NCBI GenBank assembly: GCA_022559845.1 | Contig: CM040123.1 | Coordinates: 301,866,642 to 301,930,641, forward strand | DNA length: 64,000 nt | Direction: 5' to 3' | From: Amorphophallus konjac | Taxonomy: Eukaryota; Streptophyta; Magnoliopsida; Alismatales; Araceae | Part shown: piece after piece, positions 32,983 through 42,736 of the stretch | Layout of the letters: each line of letters opens with the position of its first letter | Position numbering within the stretch: the stretch's first letter is position 1 | Notes under the pieces: generated by a model | What the model was told of the DNA's origin: nothing | The model's database searches: none | The model's input: only the letters and a program-made list of their open reading frames with translations | Translations under genes and position numbers: made by a program

Positions 32983-35900
32983 ACCATATCTGGGCCTAAT
33001 AGTTGTTTCTCGCCAACTTCATCCCAACACAAGGGTGACCGACAACGCCTTCCATACAAGGCTTCGAAAGGTGCCATTTGTATGCTTGCCTGGTAACTAT
33101 TGTTGTATGAAAACTTGACCAAAGACAAGTGATCGTGCCAGCTTCCATCAAAATCGATGATACAAGCTCTGAGCATGTCTTCTATCACCTGATTCGTTCT
33201 TTCGGTCTGACCATCTGTTTGAGGATGAAAAGCAGTACTAAAGTTGAGTCTCGTCTCCAATGAATGTTGTAGACCCTTCCAAAAGTCTAAAGTAAAGTGC
33301 GGGTCTCGGTCAGACACGATTGATACAGGAACTCCATGTAATTTGACTATCTCTTTAATGTATGCAGCGGCAAGAACATCAACTGACCATCGGCCCTTAA
33401 TTGGTAAGAAGTGTGCTGATTTGGTCAAACGATCGATGATGACCCATATTCCATCGTGTCCTCCTTTAGATTTAGATAATCCCATAATAAAGTCCATACC
33501 GATATCTTCCCACTTCCACTTGGGAATATCAAGAGGATGTAGCTTACCGACCGGCTTTTGGTGTTCCGCCTTGACTTGTTGGCATGTGAGACAGCGAGAC
33601 ACGAAGTCCGCTACTTCTCTTTTCATATTGGGCCACCAAAAGGTCCTTTTAAAATCTTGGTACATTTTGGTAGATCCGAGATGAATGGTGTACCTTGATC
33701 TGTGAGCTTCATCTAAGATCTTCTTTAGCTCTGGACAATATGGTACGCAAGTTCTATCTCTGAACAACAACCTTCCACCTGAGGCTATCTTGAAATCTGG
33801 TTGTTCTTCTATTTTGCCCTTGATTTCTACTAATACGGGGTCATTATCTAGAAGTCCTTGTATTTCATAGAGTAGATCTGGCTGCATGCTCATATGTGAT
33901 AGTGTAACACACATGCTCTCCTTGTCCATGCTTATATTAAGTCTAGTGAACTATCTTAGCAACTTCCACTCCCGAATCATACAATTGGCTAATATTACTC
34001 TTGGCTTCCGACTGAGGGCATCAGCTACAGGATTCCCTTTTCCAGGATGATATTGTATTGTGAAGTCGAAGTCTTGAGATATTCTAGCCAACGTCTCTGT
34101 CTCATATTCAATTCCTTTTGAGAGAAGAGATACTTAAGACTCTTGTGATCGAAGTATACAGTGAACTGCACTCCGTATAGGTAATGTCTCCAGATTTTCA
34201 ATGCAAATACAACTACAGCCAACTCCAAGTCATGAACTGGGTAGTTCTCTTCATGCTTCTTCAATTGGCGGGAAGCGTAAGCTATAACTCTCCCTTGTTA
34301 CATTAAGACACATCCGAGGCCAATTCCAAACGCAATGATGTATACCTCGAATTTCTCTCCTTCAACTGGCAAAGCTAAGACTGGGGTAGTAGTTAGGTGA
34401 TCCTTGAGAGCTTGAAAGCTTCTTTCACATTCTTCGCTCCATTCATAACGGATATCCTTGCGAGTTAGCCTAGTGAGTGGTACGGCGATCTTGGAGAAAT
34501 CTTTAATGAATCGTCGGTAATAGCCTGCAAGACCCAAGAAACTACAGATCTCGCTAGCATTGGTCGGTCTTTCCCAATTCTTTACAGCTTCAACTTTTGA
34601 TGGATCTACGGATAGTCCGTCCTTTGAAATCACATGACCTAGGAAAGATACTTCTTCTAACCAGAATTCACATTTACTGCGCTTTGCATATAATTGATTT
34701 GTCCTCAATATATGTAATGCAATCCTCAAATGCTCCTCATGCTCTTCCTTGGTATTTGAATAAATCAATATATCATCAACGAAAACCACCACGAACTGAT
34801 CTAGATGAGGCCTGAATATACTATTCATCAACTACATAAAGGTTGTAGGGGTATTTGTTAGTCCGAAAGGCATAACAACAAATTCGTAGTGCCCATACCT
34901 GCTTCTGAACGCGGTCTTATGAATGTCCTCATCTTTGATTCTTAGTTGGTGATATCCCGACCTGAGATCAATCTTTGAGAAATACTTGGATCCAGATATT
35001 TGATCAAATAACTCATTGATTCTCGGCAGTGGATACTTGTTCTTGATAGTGAGATGATTCAACTGTCGATAGTCGATGCACAACCTCATGGATCCATCCT
35101 TCTTCTTCACAAATAGCACAGGTGCTCCCCACAGGGAAGTACTTAGCCTAATAAATCCCTTCTTTAGAAGTTCCATCAATTGTTCTTTTAATTCCTTGAG
35201 TTCGGCAAGGGACATCCCATATGATGCCTTAGAAACTGGACTAGCACCAGGGACCAAGTCGATGGTGAAGGCCAGTTCTCTTTGTGGGAGTAGTCCAGGC
35301 AAATCTTCCCAAAACACGTCCAGAAATTCTTGTACAACTGGAATGTCTTCTATCTTAGTCTCCTCAGTCTCCTAAATGACGACAAAAGCAGGGAAAGATA
35401 CACATCCTTTCCTTATTGGCTTGCTAGCTCGAAGAGCCGAAATAAGAGGTGACTTGCTTCGACTCTTAGGGCTAGTATAGGCCAATTCTGAAAATTCCTT
35501 GAAGGTAACCTTGCTGTTACGGCAATCAACAGTTGCCTGGTATTTGGATAACCAATCGGCTCCCAATATGATATCATAGTCCCTTATTTCTAGGAATATT
35601 AGGTCGATAGGTAGATTTCTTCCTTTTACAAAGACTTCACAATTTTGGTAATGATGAGTAATATCGGCTTCGTTTCGGAGAGGAGTCGAAATAATTAACA
35701 TAATCCATTCCGGTTCCATAGGTAATGGGTCAGCAAACTTCTTGGAAATAAAAGAATGTGATGCACTAGTATCAAATAAGACATGTACAGACTTGGAACA
35801 AACTTTTAATGTACCTTCCACTAGTCTGCTTTCTTCTTGATCCGCCTCCTTAATAGCTTGCAGACGTGCATTCTTCTTTACAAGGCACTTTTCATCTCCG

Positions 35901-36808
35901 ACTTGGTCATTGAGTAATGGACACTCGGGAATCTGATGTTCACGGCTCCCACAACAGAGGCAAGCTCTGAGTCTTCTCCAGCATTCTTCGGCCATATGGC
36001 TGGTCTTGTCACAATGTTTACACACCTCCTTGGAAGGTGTGGTAGTAATGGAGAAAGGTTTGGTCTTCTTAAACTTTTGCTCCTTGGAGGAAGTACCTAC
36101 ATCATTGGCTCTCTTCTTATTGAAGGAGGGCTTGAAATTTCCAGGGCTTATAATAGGTTCTTTCTTGTTCTTCCCCCGGATCTTGCCGGACAATTCCATG
36201 CCATCCTCTAATAGTTGAGCTCTTCGAACCATATTCGAGTAGACCTGAATGTCCATTGGTGCTAGTTGTGTGATACATTGGGGTCGAAACCCATTGAGAA
36301 ATCTTCTTGCTTTCATTTTCTCGGTACTTACTAAGTGCTTTGCGTACCTTGACAGCCTAGAGAATTGGGCCTCATATTCGGCCACTGGAGTTCTTTGTTT
36401 GAGTGAGGCGAATTTTGCGGCTTTCTTCTCTTGCACTCGGTCGGAAAAGAATTTGTCGTTGAAGTACTCGGTGAACTCAGCCCATGTGATGGGTTCTTCA
36501 CCTAAGGTGGCTTCTACGGACCCCCACCAGGAACGGGCTTCCCTTTCTAATTGGAACGTAGCTAGCAATACCTTCTCTTCGTCCATGCATTGCATAACAC
36601 AGAATATCCTTTCCACTTCTCAGAGCCAATGCTCGGCATCATCAGGATCTGATGAGCCAATGAACCTTGGTGGGTTCATATTTCTAAAACTACGGTGGAG
36701 ATCACCAGCTCCACAGTTCACCGTTCCTTATGCCACTTGCTGTAGCGCCTGACTCATGCCTTGAATACTGCGTTGCATATTACGCCACTGAGCACGTTCG
36801 GCAGCCAT
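32983..36808 (-). pseudogene. gag-pol: Tekay-3 gag-pol, decayed and truncated
   Basis: Starts at ATG 36808 ([11 protein letters not shown]). Gag, two zinc knuckles (CKHCDKTSHMAEEC, CLCCGSREHQIPEC), protease (VLFDTSASHSFISK, where the catalytic DTG is now DTS), reverse transcriptase ([21 protein letters not shown]), RNase H and integrase through GPDMV near 32990. Stops occur near 36617, 35370, 34830 (Gln expected) and 34297 (Gln expected), with a frameshift near 34075 and a stop near 33952. Same family as Tekay-1 and Tekay-2 but clearly older. Confidence 0.92.
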
Positions 36809-36965
36809 CATCCTACAAGGATTTTAAATAATTAATCAAGAAGAGATTGGACCAAGAGTTTGATTTCCCTAAGTTACCTTAACCCATGGTTCTACCCGAT
36901 TCTCACCGATTGAAGGTTTAAAACATATCCTTGTACTTAGGTCTCCTAGGAATTGAATATCTTAG

Positions 36966-36977
36966 GCTCTGATATCA
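36966..36977 (-). promoter_or_regulatory. Degenerate primer-binding site of Tekay-3
   Basis: TGATATCAGAGC on -, one change from the tRNA-iMet complement TGGTATCAGAGC. Confidence 0.8.
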
Positions 36978-36984
36978 CAAAAAC

Positions 36985-37533
36985 TATCACGTCCCGAGCG
37001 CGGAAGGAACCCGGAGATGCGTGACAAGTTTATATCAATCATGCCAATCAGAGCGTAAGTATATTCAACATACATAGACAGAGCGCGCACAAGTAATGAT
37101 AACCAAGTCCTTTATTAATCATAAACCTTTAGGTACTTCTATTACAACTCTTGATAAAAGAACTAAGAACTTAGTAAAAAGAAAATACAATGGATGACTC
37201 AAGAAATAGAAAAGATAGGACTAGATAACGCTTGACGATTTGGAATGGCTCTAGACTCTTTCACTCTTGACCATCCCCATCCGAATGAGTCTCATCATCG
37301 GAATTACCTGAGAAAAATAGAGAAAAACACTAGGTGAGCGAACGCTCAGTAGGAATTATATCTCAAGTGCTAGCTTACTTTAAGTAAATTACATGTTGTA
37401 TGGAATGCAAGTAAAGCTATGCATGTTCGCATTAAATGACCATAGAGAGCGAGTATAGCAAGATATAACTAGAATGATCTAGTAAGATACCCAAGATTTC
37501 ATGTAAATATATCAAGATAGGCAAGCATGTACG
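36985..37533 (-). repeat. 5' LTR of Tekay-3, part A
   Basis: Begins TATCACGTCCCGAGCGCGG on +, a mutated form of the TGTCACGCCCC end of Tekay-1. It ends at the GTACG target site (37529-37533) of the chromodomain element and continues at 45125. Confidence 0.88.
37529..37533. repeat. Target-site duplication GTACG (left)
   Basis: Matches 45120-45124 on the far side of the inserted element. Confidence 0.95.
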
Positions 37534-38939
37534 TGATGTGATACCACCCTCGGACCTAATGCAAGCAAGCACAATCGCATTCAAAACGGGCCAAGTTGGA
37601 CCACCGCTCTATCGTCACTCACCCAAGCCCGGGGTGACTTGGCAATGCCAAGGTGAGGATGTGGGGTTGGGCCCTTGCTGGTAGAGGGCCAGCAAGGCCA
37701 AGAATTGATTCCCAATGGGTGGGGATGCCCAAATCAAGGGGGCCGACAAAGTGCCAAAGGCACCGGTTGCAATAATCCCACGGTGATCACTCAAGTTTAT
37801 GGGGCTTGAGGATCGGGCTCTCACTCGCATAACCAGCGGAATTAGAACTAATATTGAAAGACAAACACTAAGTGGAGTGAAGGTTTGAGCACTTACTCGA
37901 CCGGTTTGAAGAAACCGGTCCTGGTCGGAGACGAGGGCGAGCGGGGAGGCGAGTGAATCCCCACACGCCGCGGCGGTGTCGCTTGACCTGCCCAAACAAA
38001 GTACACCACTACACCTCTCGCAGGAGGGGGATCTTGGGGTTTAATGAAATTACAAATAATACTACCTCCACGCAGGGAGGGACCTTCAGCCGGTCAAGCG
38101 GGGTGGGGAAACTATAGCAAAGAACGAGGAATAAGGGTGGACGCCGAATCTGCTTCCTGTCTGCGAGCCCGGATAGAGGGTCGGTGTTGCTGCTGTAGAT
38201 CTTGATCAGGAATTTTTTTGACGACGAGACTAGAGGGAAAACCTTCGTAGCTGGAAGGGGATTGCCTCAAAATTTTTTTAATTTCTTCTGGAGTCGCTAC
38301 TGGCCGGGATGGAAGTTTGAACAGAGCCTCAGGTTCCTATGCCGGCAGTTGCAGACTTCTAACAGCAGGATGCAGAGGGTACCCCGGCCGTTCCCGGTGT
38401 CGGAATCAAGCGCCGTCAGAGTCGTTGGAATCGTAGACAAGTCCTCTTCGCAGAAAAACTGACGGGGAAGCCAACCGGTGTCGGGGGAGGTCTGAGGATG
38501 CTGAACACTGCTGACTGATCGAGGAAGACTGTGTGTAGCAGAGCGACACAGCAGAGGGAGAAAAAAGATAACTCCGGCCACAGGATGCCGAACGGAACTC
38601 TGCTTCCTGATTCTGAAAGTAGACAGGGAGAAGTAGAACTTTGAAGAAGAACTCGTGGGCTGAATCCTCCAGGGTTCGTCGGGGCAGAGCTTCTATTCCG
38701 GATCAGGTCCTTTGTTGGGGCAGCTTTGCGCAGTCGGGGTAGATTGGACCTCCCGGGGCGCACCAAACTCGGATGAGGGTGAGACCACTTCTGTTGCGAA
38801 GAAGACCTGGAGAAGCTTCGAACGATGGCTCTTGGGTCTTCATACTCGCCGGGATGAAGTCGTGGTGGCCACTGCAAGCTACTGGTTTGTCTGCCACCTT
38901 TGGACAGCAAGCTGCAACTTCGAGATAGCTCCCCTTGAA

Positions 38940-39450
38940 CAAGAAAGAAGAAAGGGAAGGGGGTCTAGGTTGAAAGGGAGGTGGATGAAGGGTGGAGGGA
39001 GATTGAGGGGATATGTGGAGGTGTCTAAGGGCAGAGGGGAGGAGGAGGAACAAAGGGGAAAGGTGCAGGTTCGGCTAGAGGAAGGGGGAATGGAGGGTGG
39101 ATGAGGTAGAGAGGTGGGGTGGAATGAAGGGGAAGGGAGGGGCGAACCTAGCCTAATGGAAGTGGGGAGGGGCGGCCAAGCCAAGTGGAGGGAAGGTTTG
39201 ATTCAAATTCAAATATGCTTTGGAAGTGGTGTGAATGTGTGGGGAAATGGGGGATTGTGTTGGAAGGGGGGAAGATTGTGTTGGAATGGGAAAGATTCCA
39301 CCTTGGGACAAGGGGGAAGAGTAATGGGGCTATGGGGAAGTGGAGTGGCCTTAATGGGGGTGGTTGGGGGTTGGAGGTGGTTGGGAGGAGGGAGGAGAGA
39401 GGAATGGGGCGAACCCCTTAGTGGGAGGAGAGAGAAGGAGGGATAGAGAG
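38940..39450. repeat. G-rich, purine-skewed stretch in the LTR
   Basis: Runs of GGG and GGGG recur every few bases on + (for example GGGGGTGGTTGGGGGTTGG near 39355). Several places have four close G-runs, enough for G-quadruplex folding. The copy in the other LTR is at about 44148-44660. Confidence 0.8.
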
Positions 39451-39586
39451 AGATTAGGGTGGGGAATCACTCCCCTAGGGCTTCTCACCCAACTATAGGA
39501 TTCACTCCTCTAAACTAGATTTGATCACTCAACTGAAAATCTTTGTATTGAATCATTCATTACCTCCAAATGAAGGAAATGGGGCC

Positions 39587-39596
39587 CTATATATAG
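39587..39596 (-). promoter_or_regulatory. TATA box of the chromodomain element LTR (left copy)
   Basis: CTATATATAG, itself a palindrome, in a U3-like position; the right LTR copy is at 44795-44804. In the 5' LTR it would start transcription towards the ORF with a leader of about 2 kb. Confidence 0.6.
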
Positions 39597-39826
39597 GAAA
39601 CCCACATTTTACAATAAGTCCCCTACAAAAGACTCAATGACAAATAACCGAAGGGGTAGGGGGGCTCATGGGCCAAGCCTGAAGAATTGGGCCCAATAGC
39701 ACATTACACAATCTAATGACACTCAATACTTAGGAAAATAAATGCAAGACCTAGGGACATGACTCAAATAAACTGAAAATTACATCAAATGACTCAAGTA
39801 AATAGCATAAAAGGATAAGTGGGCCT

Positions 39827-42616
39827 TTATAGAGAGAGGCCCGAACTCAAATGATGCCGGAATGTGAAGAAGACCCATTCCCAAAGGGAATTGTGGATGA
39901 TGCCTCCATCAAATCCCCTGGGCTGTGAAGAGCTCGACTCCGTCGAGTAGGGGTCCATCCGGCGGTGGTACTGCTCGAGGAGGTCCGGGTCCAACCGCTG
40001 GAGATCCTCCCGACTCACCCAAGAATCCTCCGAAGGAGGCCGATCCTTCCACCTGACGAGATAGCGCTCATATACCTTGCTCCGAGTGGTAGTGACTTGT
40101 ACATCCAATATTTGTTCAATTTGTTCACGCTGGGCTCTTTTGGTTGGTGGCCTCTCCTCACGGGTGGGTGCTCTCTCAATGGAAGAAGTAGGCTCAATCT
40201 CCTTACTAGGTACCACCGTGGGTCCCTTATATGGCACTAGGTCGGCGACATTGAATGTAAGACTTATTCCATACTCCTCAGGGAGATCTAACTCGTAGGC
40301 ATTTGCACCAATGCGCCTCAAGACCTGGAAGGGACCAGCCCCACGTGGCCTCAGTTTAGAGTTGGCTCCCGGGGAGAGCCTCTCCGTCCTTACCATCACA
40401 AAGTCACCCTCATGGAATTCTTGGTGATGCCGATGAGAGTCGGCCCGCCTCTTATGAGCCTCATTCTTTTTGCTTATGTGCTTGCAAAGGTTTTCATGCA
40501 ATCTTGTGAATGTTGACATTCTAGGGGTGATGGGTGGACCTGGGCAACCAAAAGTAGACCAATCATGCTTTGATGCCAAGAAGACTTTGATGGATTTTGG
40601 AGGGCCGGGGCAACCATATGTGGACTTATCATGCAATGTTGTCATGTAGACTTTGGTGGGCCTAGGTGGGCCGGGGCACCCGTAGGTGAACCTATCATGC
40701 AAAGTGGTGATGAATGTAGGGGCACCCGGACATCCGTAGATGCTTTTGACATGCTTAAGACCCATGATAAATGAAGGTGGACCAATACATCCGAATATGG
40801 GCCACTCATGCTTTCTTCTTGACATGTGGGTGGTATGAATGAATGGACCCAACATAGCGTTCATGCCAAGTGGTGTGGTAGGCCTAGACACATGTATGCG
40901 TTTCCCAAAGGTGACCTCCATGTGTATAGGTGTAGGAAAACCTTTGAACTCCCATTGGAAAGGATCGAATGGATCTAAGAAGGTGGTCATCATGGGGTGA
41001 GGCACAACCTTATTACCTACGGATATGTGGCCCAAGGTCATGGCTCCCAAGGTGTAACCCGGGTCATAGATGAGGTGGGTTTGGCCCAATATGGTGGGTG
41101 AGGGTAGGAAAGGGTGGGTGGTTGGTAAGATGGTTGGGTCATATGAGTCCCTTGACTCCCATTGGAATGGATCATATGGATCATAAAATGGGTCACTTAG
41201 GGGGAGGAACTCCATGTCCTCAAGATCCTTAAAAGGTGCTAAGTCATTCTTCTCCATTATAGTTGGGCCAATGTTCTTGACAAGTGAGTCGGCCATGAGT
41301 GGAGGGCTTGGCTTTCTACCCGAGATAAGAAGCTCTAAATCGAGGAGAAGGTTGGGCTCATCCGGTGTAGGGAGGAATAGAAGGAGGTCGCTAGTGTAGC
41401 AACCAATGGTGCAAACTGAGGTGATAGACCCTATGCATAGGTGTAGGAGGCTAAGGCTCTTAGGTTGTTCAACCATAGGGGTCATCATGCTAGTCATCTC
41501 TAATTGCCATGCTATGCCCTTGAGAAGGTCCTCTAAGGTCTCCACTTGATAGGATGCTTGGATTGTGGTGTGATAGGAGAAGAAGGGCACTAAGAGAAGG
41601 TCTTGTTCTATGGGAGGGAAAACATGGGCCCGGATCTCTCTAATTGGACTCTCCTTTAGCCAACTAACAATGGGTTCTCCTAAGATGAGCTTGGTCCCAA
41701 CTAGAGAGGGTGATGTAAGGTGAGGACCATCGTGTGATGTTTCTTTCTCAACTTGGACTTGGGTTCCCTCCAAGGTGGGGAGTGGGTTTGAAGTGTCCTC
41801 AACTATTGAATTGGGTATGAATTCTTCTACCAAGGAGGTGAGGGGGTCTTTTGGGGTGATGAGGGTTGGTGTGTGGTGCTCCCGGGGTGGAGGGTAAAGA
41901 GAAACTTGGATTGGGATTGGTAGAGTGGGGTTTGGGAGTGGAAGTAGTGGAGGCTTTGGTGGGAGTTGGATTGGGGTAGGGAGAGGAAGATGGGTGGGTT
42001 GAAGGGGTTTGGGTTGATTGGTTTTGGGAGGGGTGTCCCCTTTTGGGGGTGATGGAGAGGTAGTGGTGAGGGTTACCTTGGGCCTAGGTGGAGAGTTGGT
42101 CATGGGGCCCAATTGGGTATGGGGACCTATGGTTGTGGTGTGGACTACTTCTTCCAAAGCTAATGGAGTGGGAAGGTTCTTTGATGGTGGGGTGATGATG
42201 GTCGGAGTATGGTGCACCCAGGGTGGTGAACAAGGGCGGGATTCTCGCGGGTGGGAGAATATAAGGTTGTTGAATTTAAAGGTTCCCGAAAGGTGTGGCG
42301 GATGCACTAGGCAAGTCCGACGTGTTGGGTCGATGTCGGCATTCCTTTCATCTAACCATTTCTTTCCTAGGATTATACATGGACCCGCTAATGTTCCCTC
42401 TTGACACCAAGCTCCATCCAAATACTTAGTCTCCCCGAACCATTTATGGAATTCAATAAAGACTTGGTCTCCATTGTGCACAATTTGTCCGGTCTTACAA
42501 AGAGAGGTAATGATATCGGGGGACACCCAATTTTCAGATTCTAGGTCAATGAAATCAATTTCTACGGGCTCTCCATTAGGTAAGCATGCATGGGATATGA
42601 TTGGGAGAGGGGCCAT
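39827..42616 (-). CDS. Intact ORF: protease-like N-terminus, proline-rich linker, integrase C-terminal GPF/Y domain and chromodomain
   Basis: First ATG at 42616, about 105 bp after the primer site, then 929 codons without a stop; an in-frame TGA lies just upstream. Residues 1-120 resemble a gypsy protease in outline (VEIDFIDLESENWVSPDIIT, then PCIILGKKWLDERNADID), with DLES where DTGA is usual. Residues about 120-600 are Pro/Thr-rich and repetitive. Five units of about 22 residues ending YGCPGPP or close variants follow (about 40540-40820). The last 180 residues hold an integrase C-terminal domain (FHEGDFVMVRTERLSPG, GAGPFQVLRRIGANAYELDL, FNVADLVPY) and a chromodomain (IEQILDVQVTTTRSKVYERY, LVRWKDRPPSEDSW). 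Chromodomains steer chromovirus integration by binding histone marks. The last 28 codons extend into the 3' LTR. Expression and function are unproven. Confidence 0.85.
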   Translation of the reverse strand: MAPLPIISHACLPNGEPVEIDFIDLESENWVSPDIITSLCKTGQIVHNGDQVFIEFHKWFGETKYLDGAWCQEGTLAGPCIILGKKWLDERNADIDPTRRTCLVHPPHLSGTFKFNNLIFSHPRESRPCSPPWVHHTPTIITPPSKNLPTPLALEEVVHTTTIGPHTQLGPMTNSPPRPKVTLTTTSPSPPKGDTPPKTNQPKPLQPTHLPLPTPIQLPPKPPLLPLPNPTLPIPIQVSLYPPPREHHTPTLITPKDPLTSLVEEFIPNSIVEDTSNPLPTLEGTQVQVEKETSHDGPHLTSPSLVGTKLILGEPIVSWLKESPIREIRAHVFPPIEQDLLLVPFFSYHTTIQASYQVETLEDLLKGIAWQLEMTSMMTPMVEQPKSLSLLHLCIGSITSVCTIGCYTSDLLLFLPTPDEPNLLLDLELLISGRKPSPPLMADSLVKNIGPTIMEKNDLAPFKDLEDMEFLPLSDPFYDPYDPFQWESRDSYDPTILPTTHPFLPSPTILGQTHLIYDPGYTLGAMTLGHISVGNKVVPHPMMTTFLDPFDPFQWEFKGFPTPIHMEVTFGKRIHVSRPTTPLGMNAMLGPFIHTTHMSRRKHEWPIFGCIGPPSFIMGLKHVKSIYGCPGAPTFITTLHDRFTYGCPGPPRPTKVYMTTLHDKSTYGCPGPPKSIKVFLASKHDWSTFGCPGPPITPRMSTFTRLHENLCKHISKKNEAHKRRADSHRHHQEFHEGDFVMVRTERLSPGANSKLRPRGAGPFQVLRRIGANAYELDLPEEYGISLTFNVADLVPYKGPTVVPSKEIEPTSSIERAPTREERPPTKRAQREQIEQILDVQVTTTRSKVYERYLVRWKDRPPSEDSWVSREDLQRLDPDLLEQYHRRMDPYSTESSSSQPRGFDGGIIHNSLWEWVFFTFRHHLSSGLSL

Positions 42617-42722
42617 GTGACCCAAGACTCAATGTTAACAATGATGGGTTTGACAATGCACGGTTCGAACAAGAATGCAAGCATGCCCTAGGACTTGACT
42701 TGTAGAGACAAGTCAATGACTT

Positions 42723-42734
42723 GCTCTGATACCA
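42723..42734 (-). promoter_or_regulatory. Primer-binding site of the chromodomain element (tRNA-iMet)
   Basis: TGGTATCAGAGC appears on - as in the other elements, 2 bp from the 5' LTR, fixing the element's orientation. Confidence 0.92.
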
Positions 42735-42736
42735 AT

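Larger units (their letters stand above)
37534..39911 (-). repeat. 3' LTR of the chromodomain element (2378 bp)
   Basis: On + it begins TGATGTGATACCACC and ends GCCTCCATCA. A CTATATATAG box lies at 39587-39596, about 315 bp from the LTR start on -. A strongly G-rich stretch covers 38940-39450. Several overlapping ORFs here repeat in the other LTR and look non-coding. Confidence 0.95.

Noticed and set aside
38202..39446. Several overlapping ORFs of 78-164 codons on both strands, repeated at 43410-44654
   Set aside because: They lie in the LTRs of the chromodomain element in G-rich, low-complexity sequence, overlap each other on both strands and show no domain.
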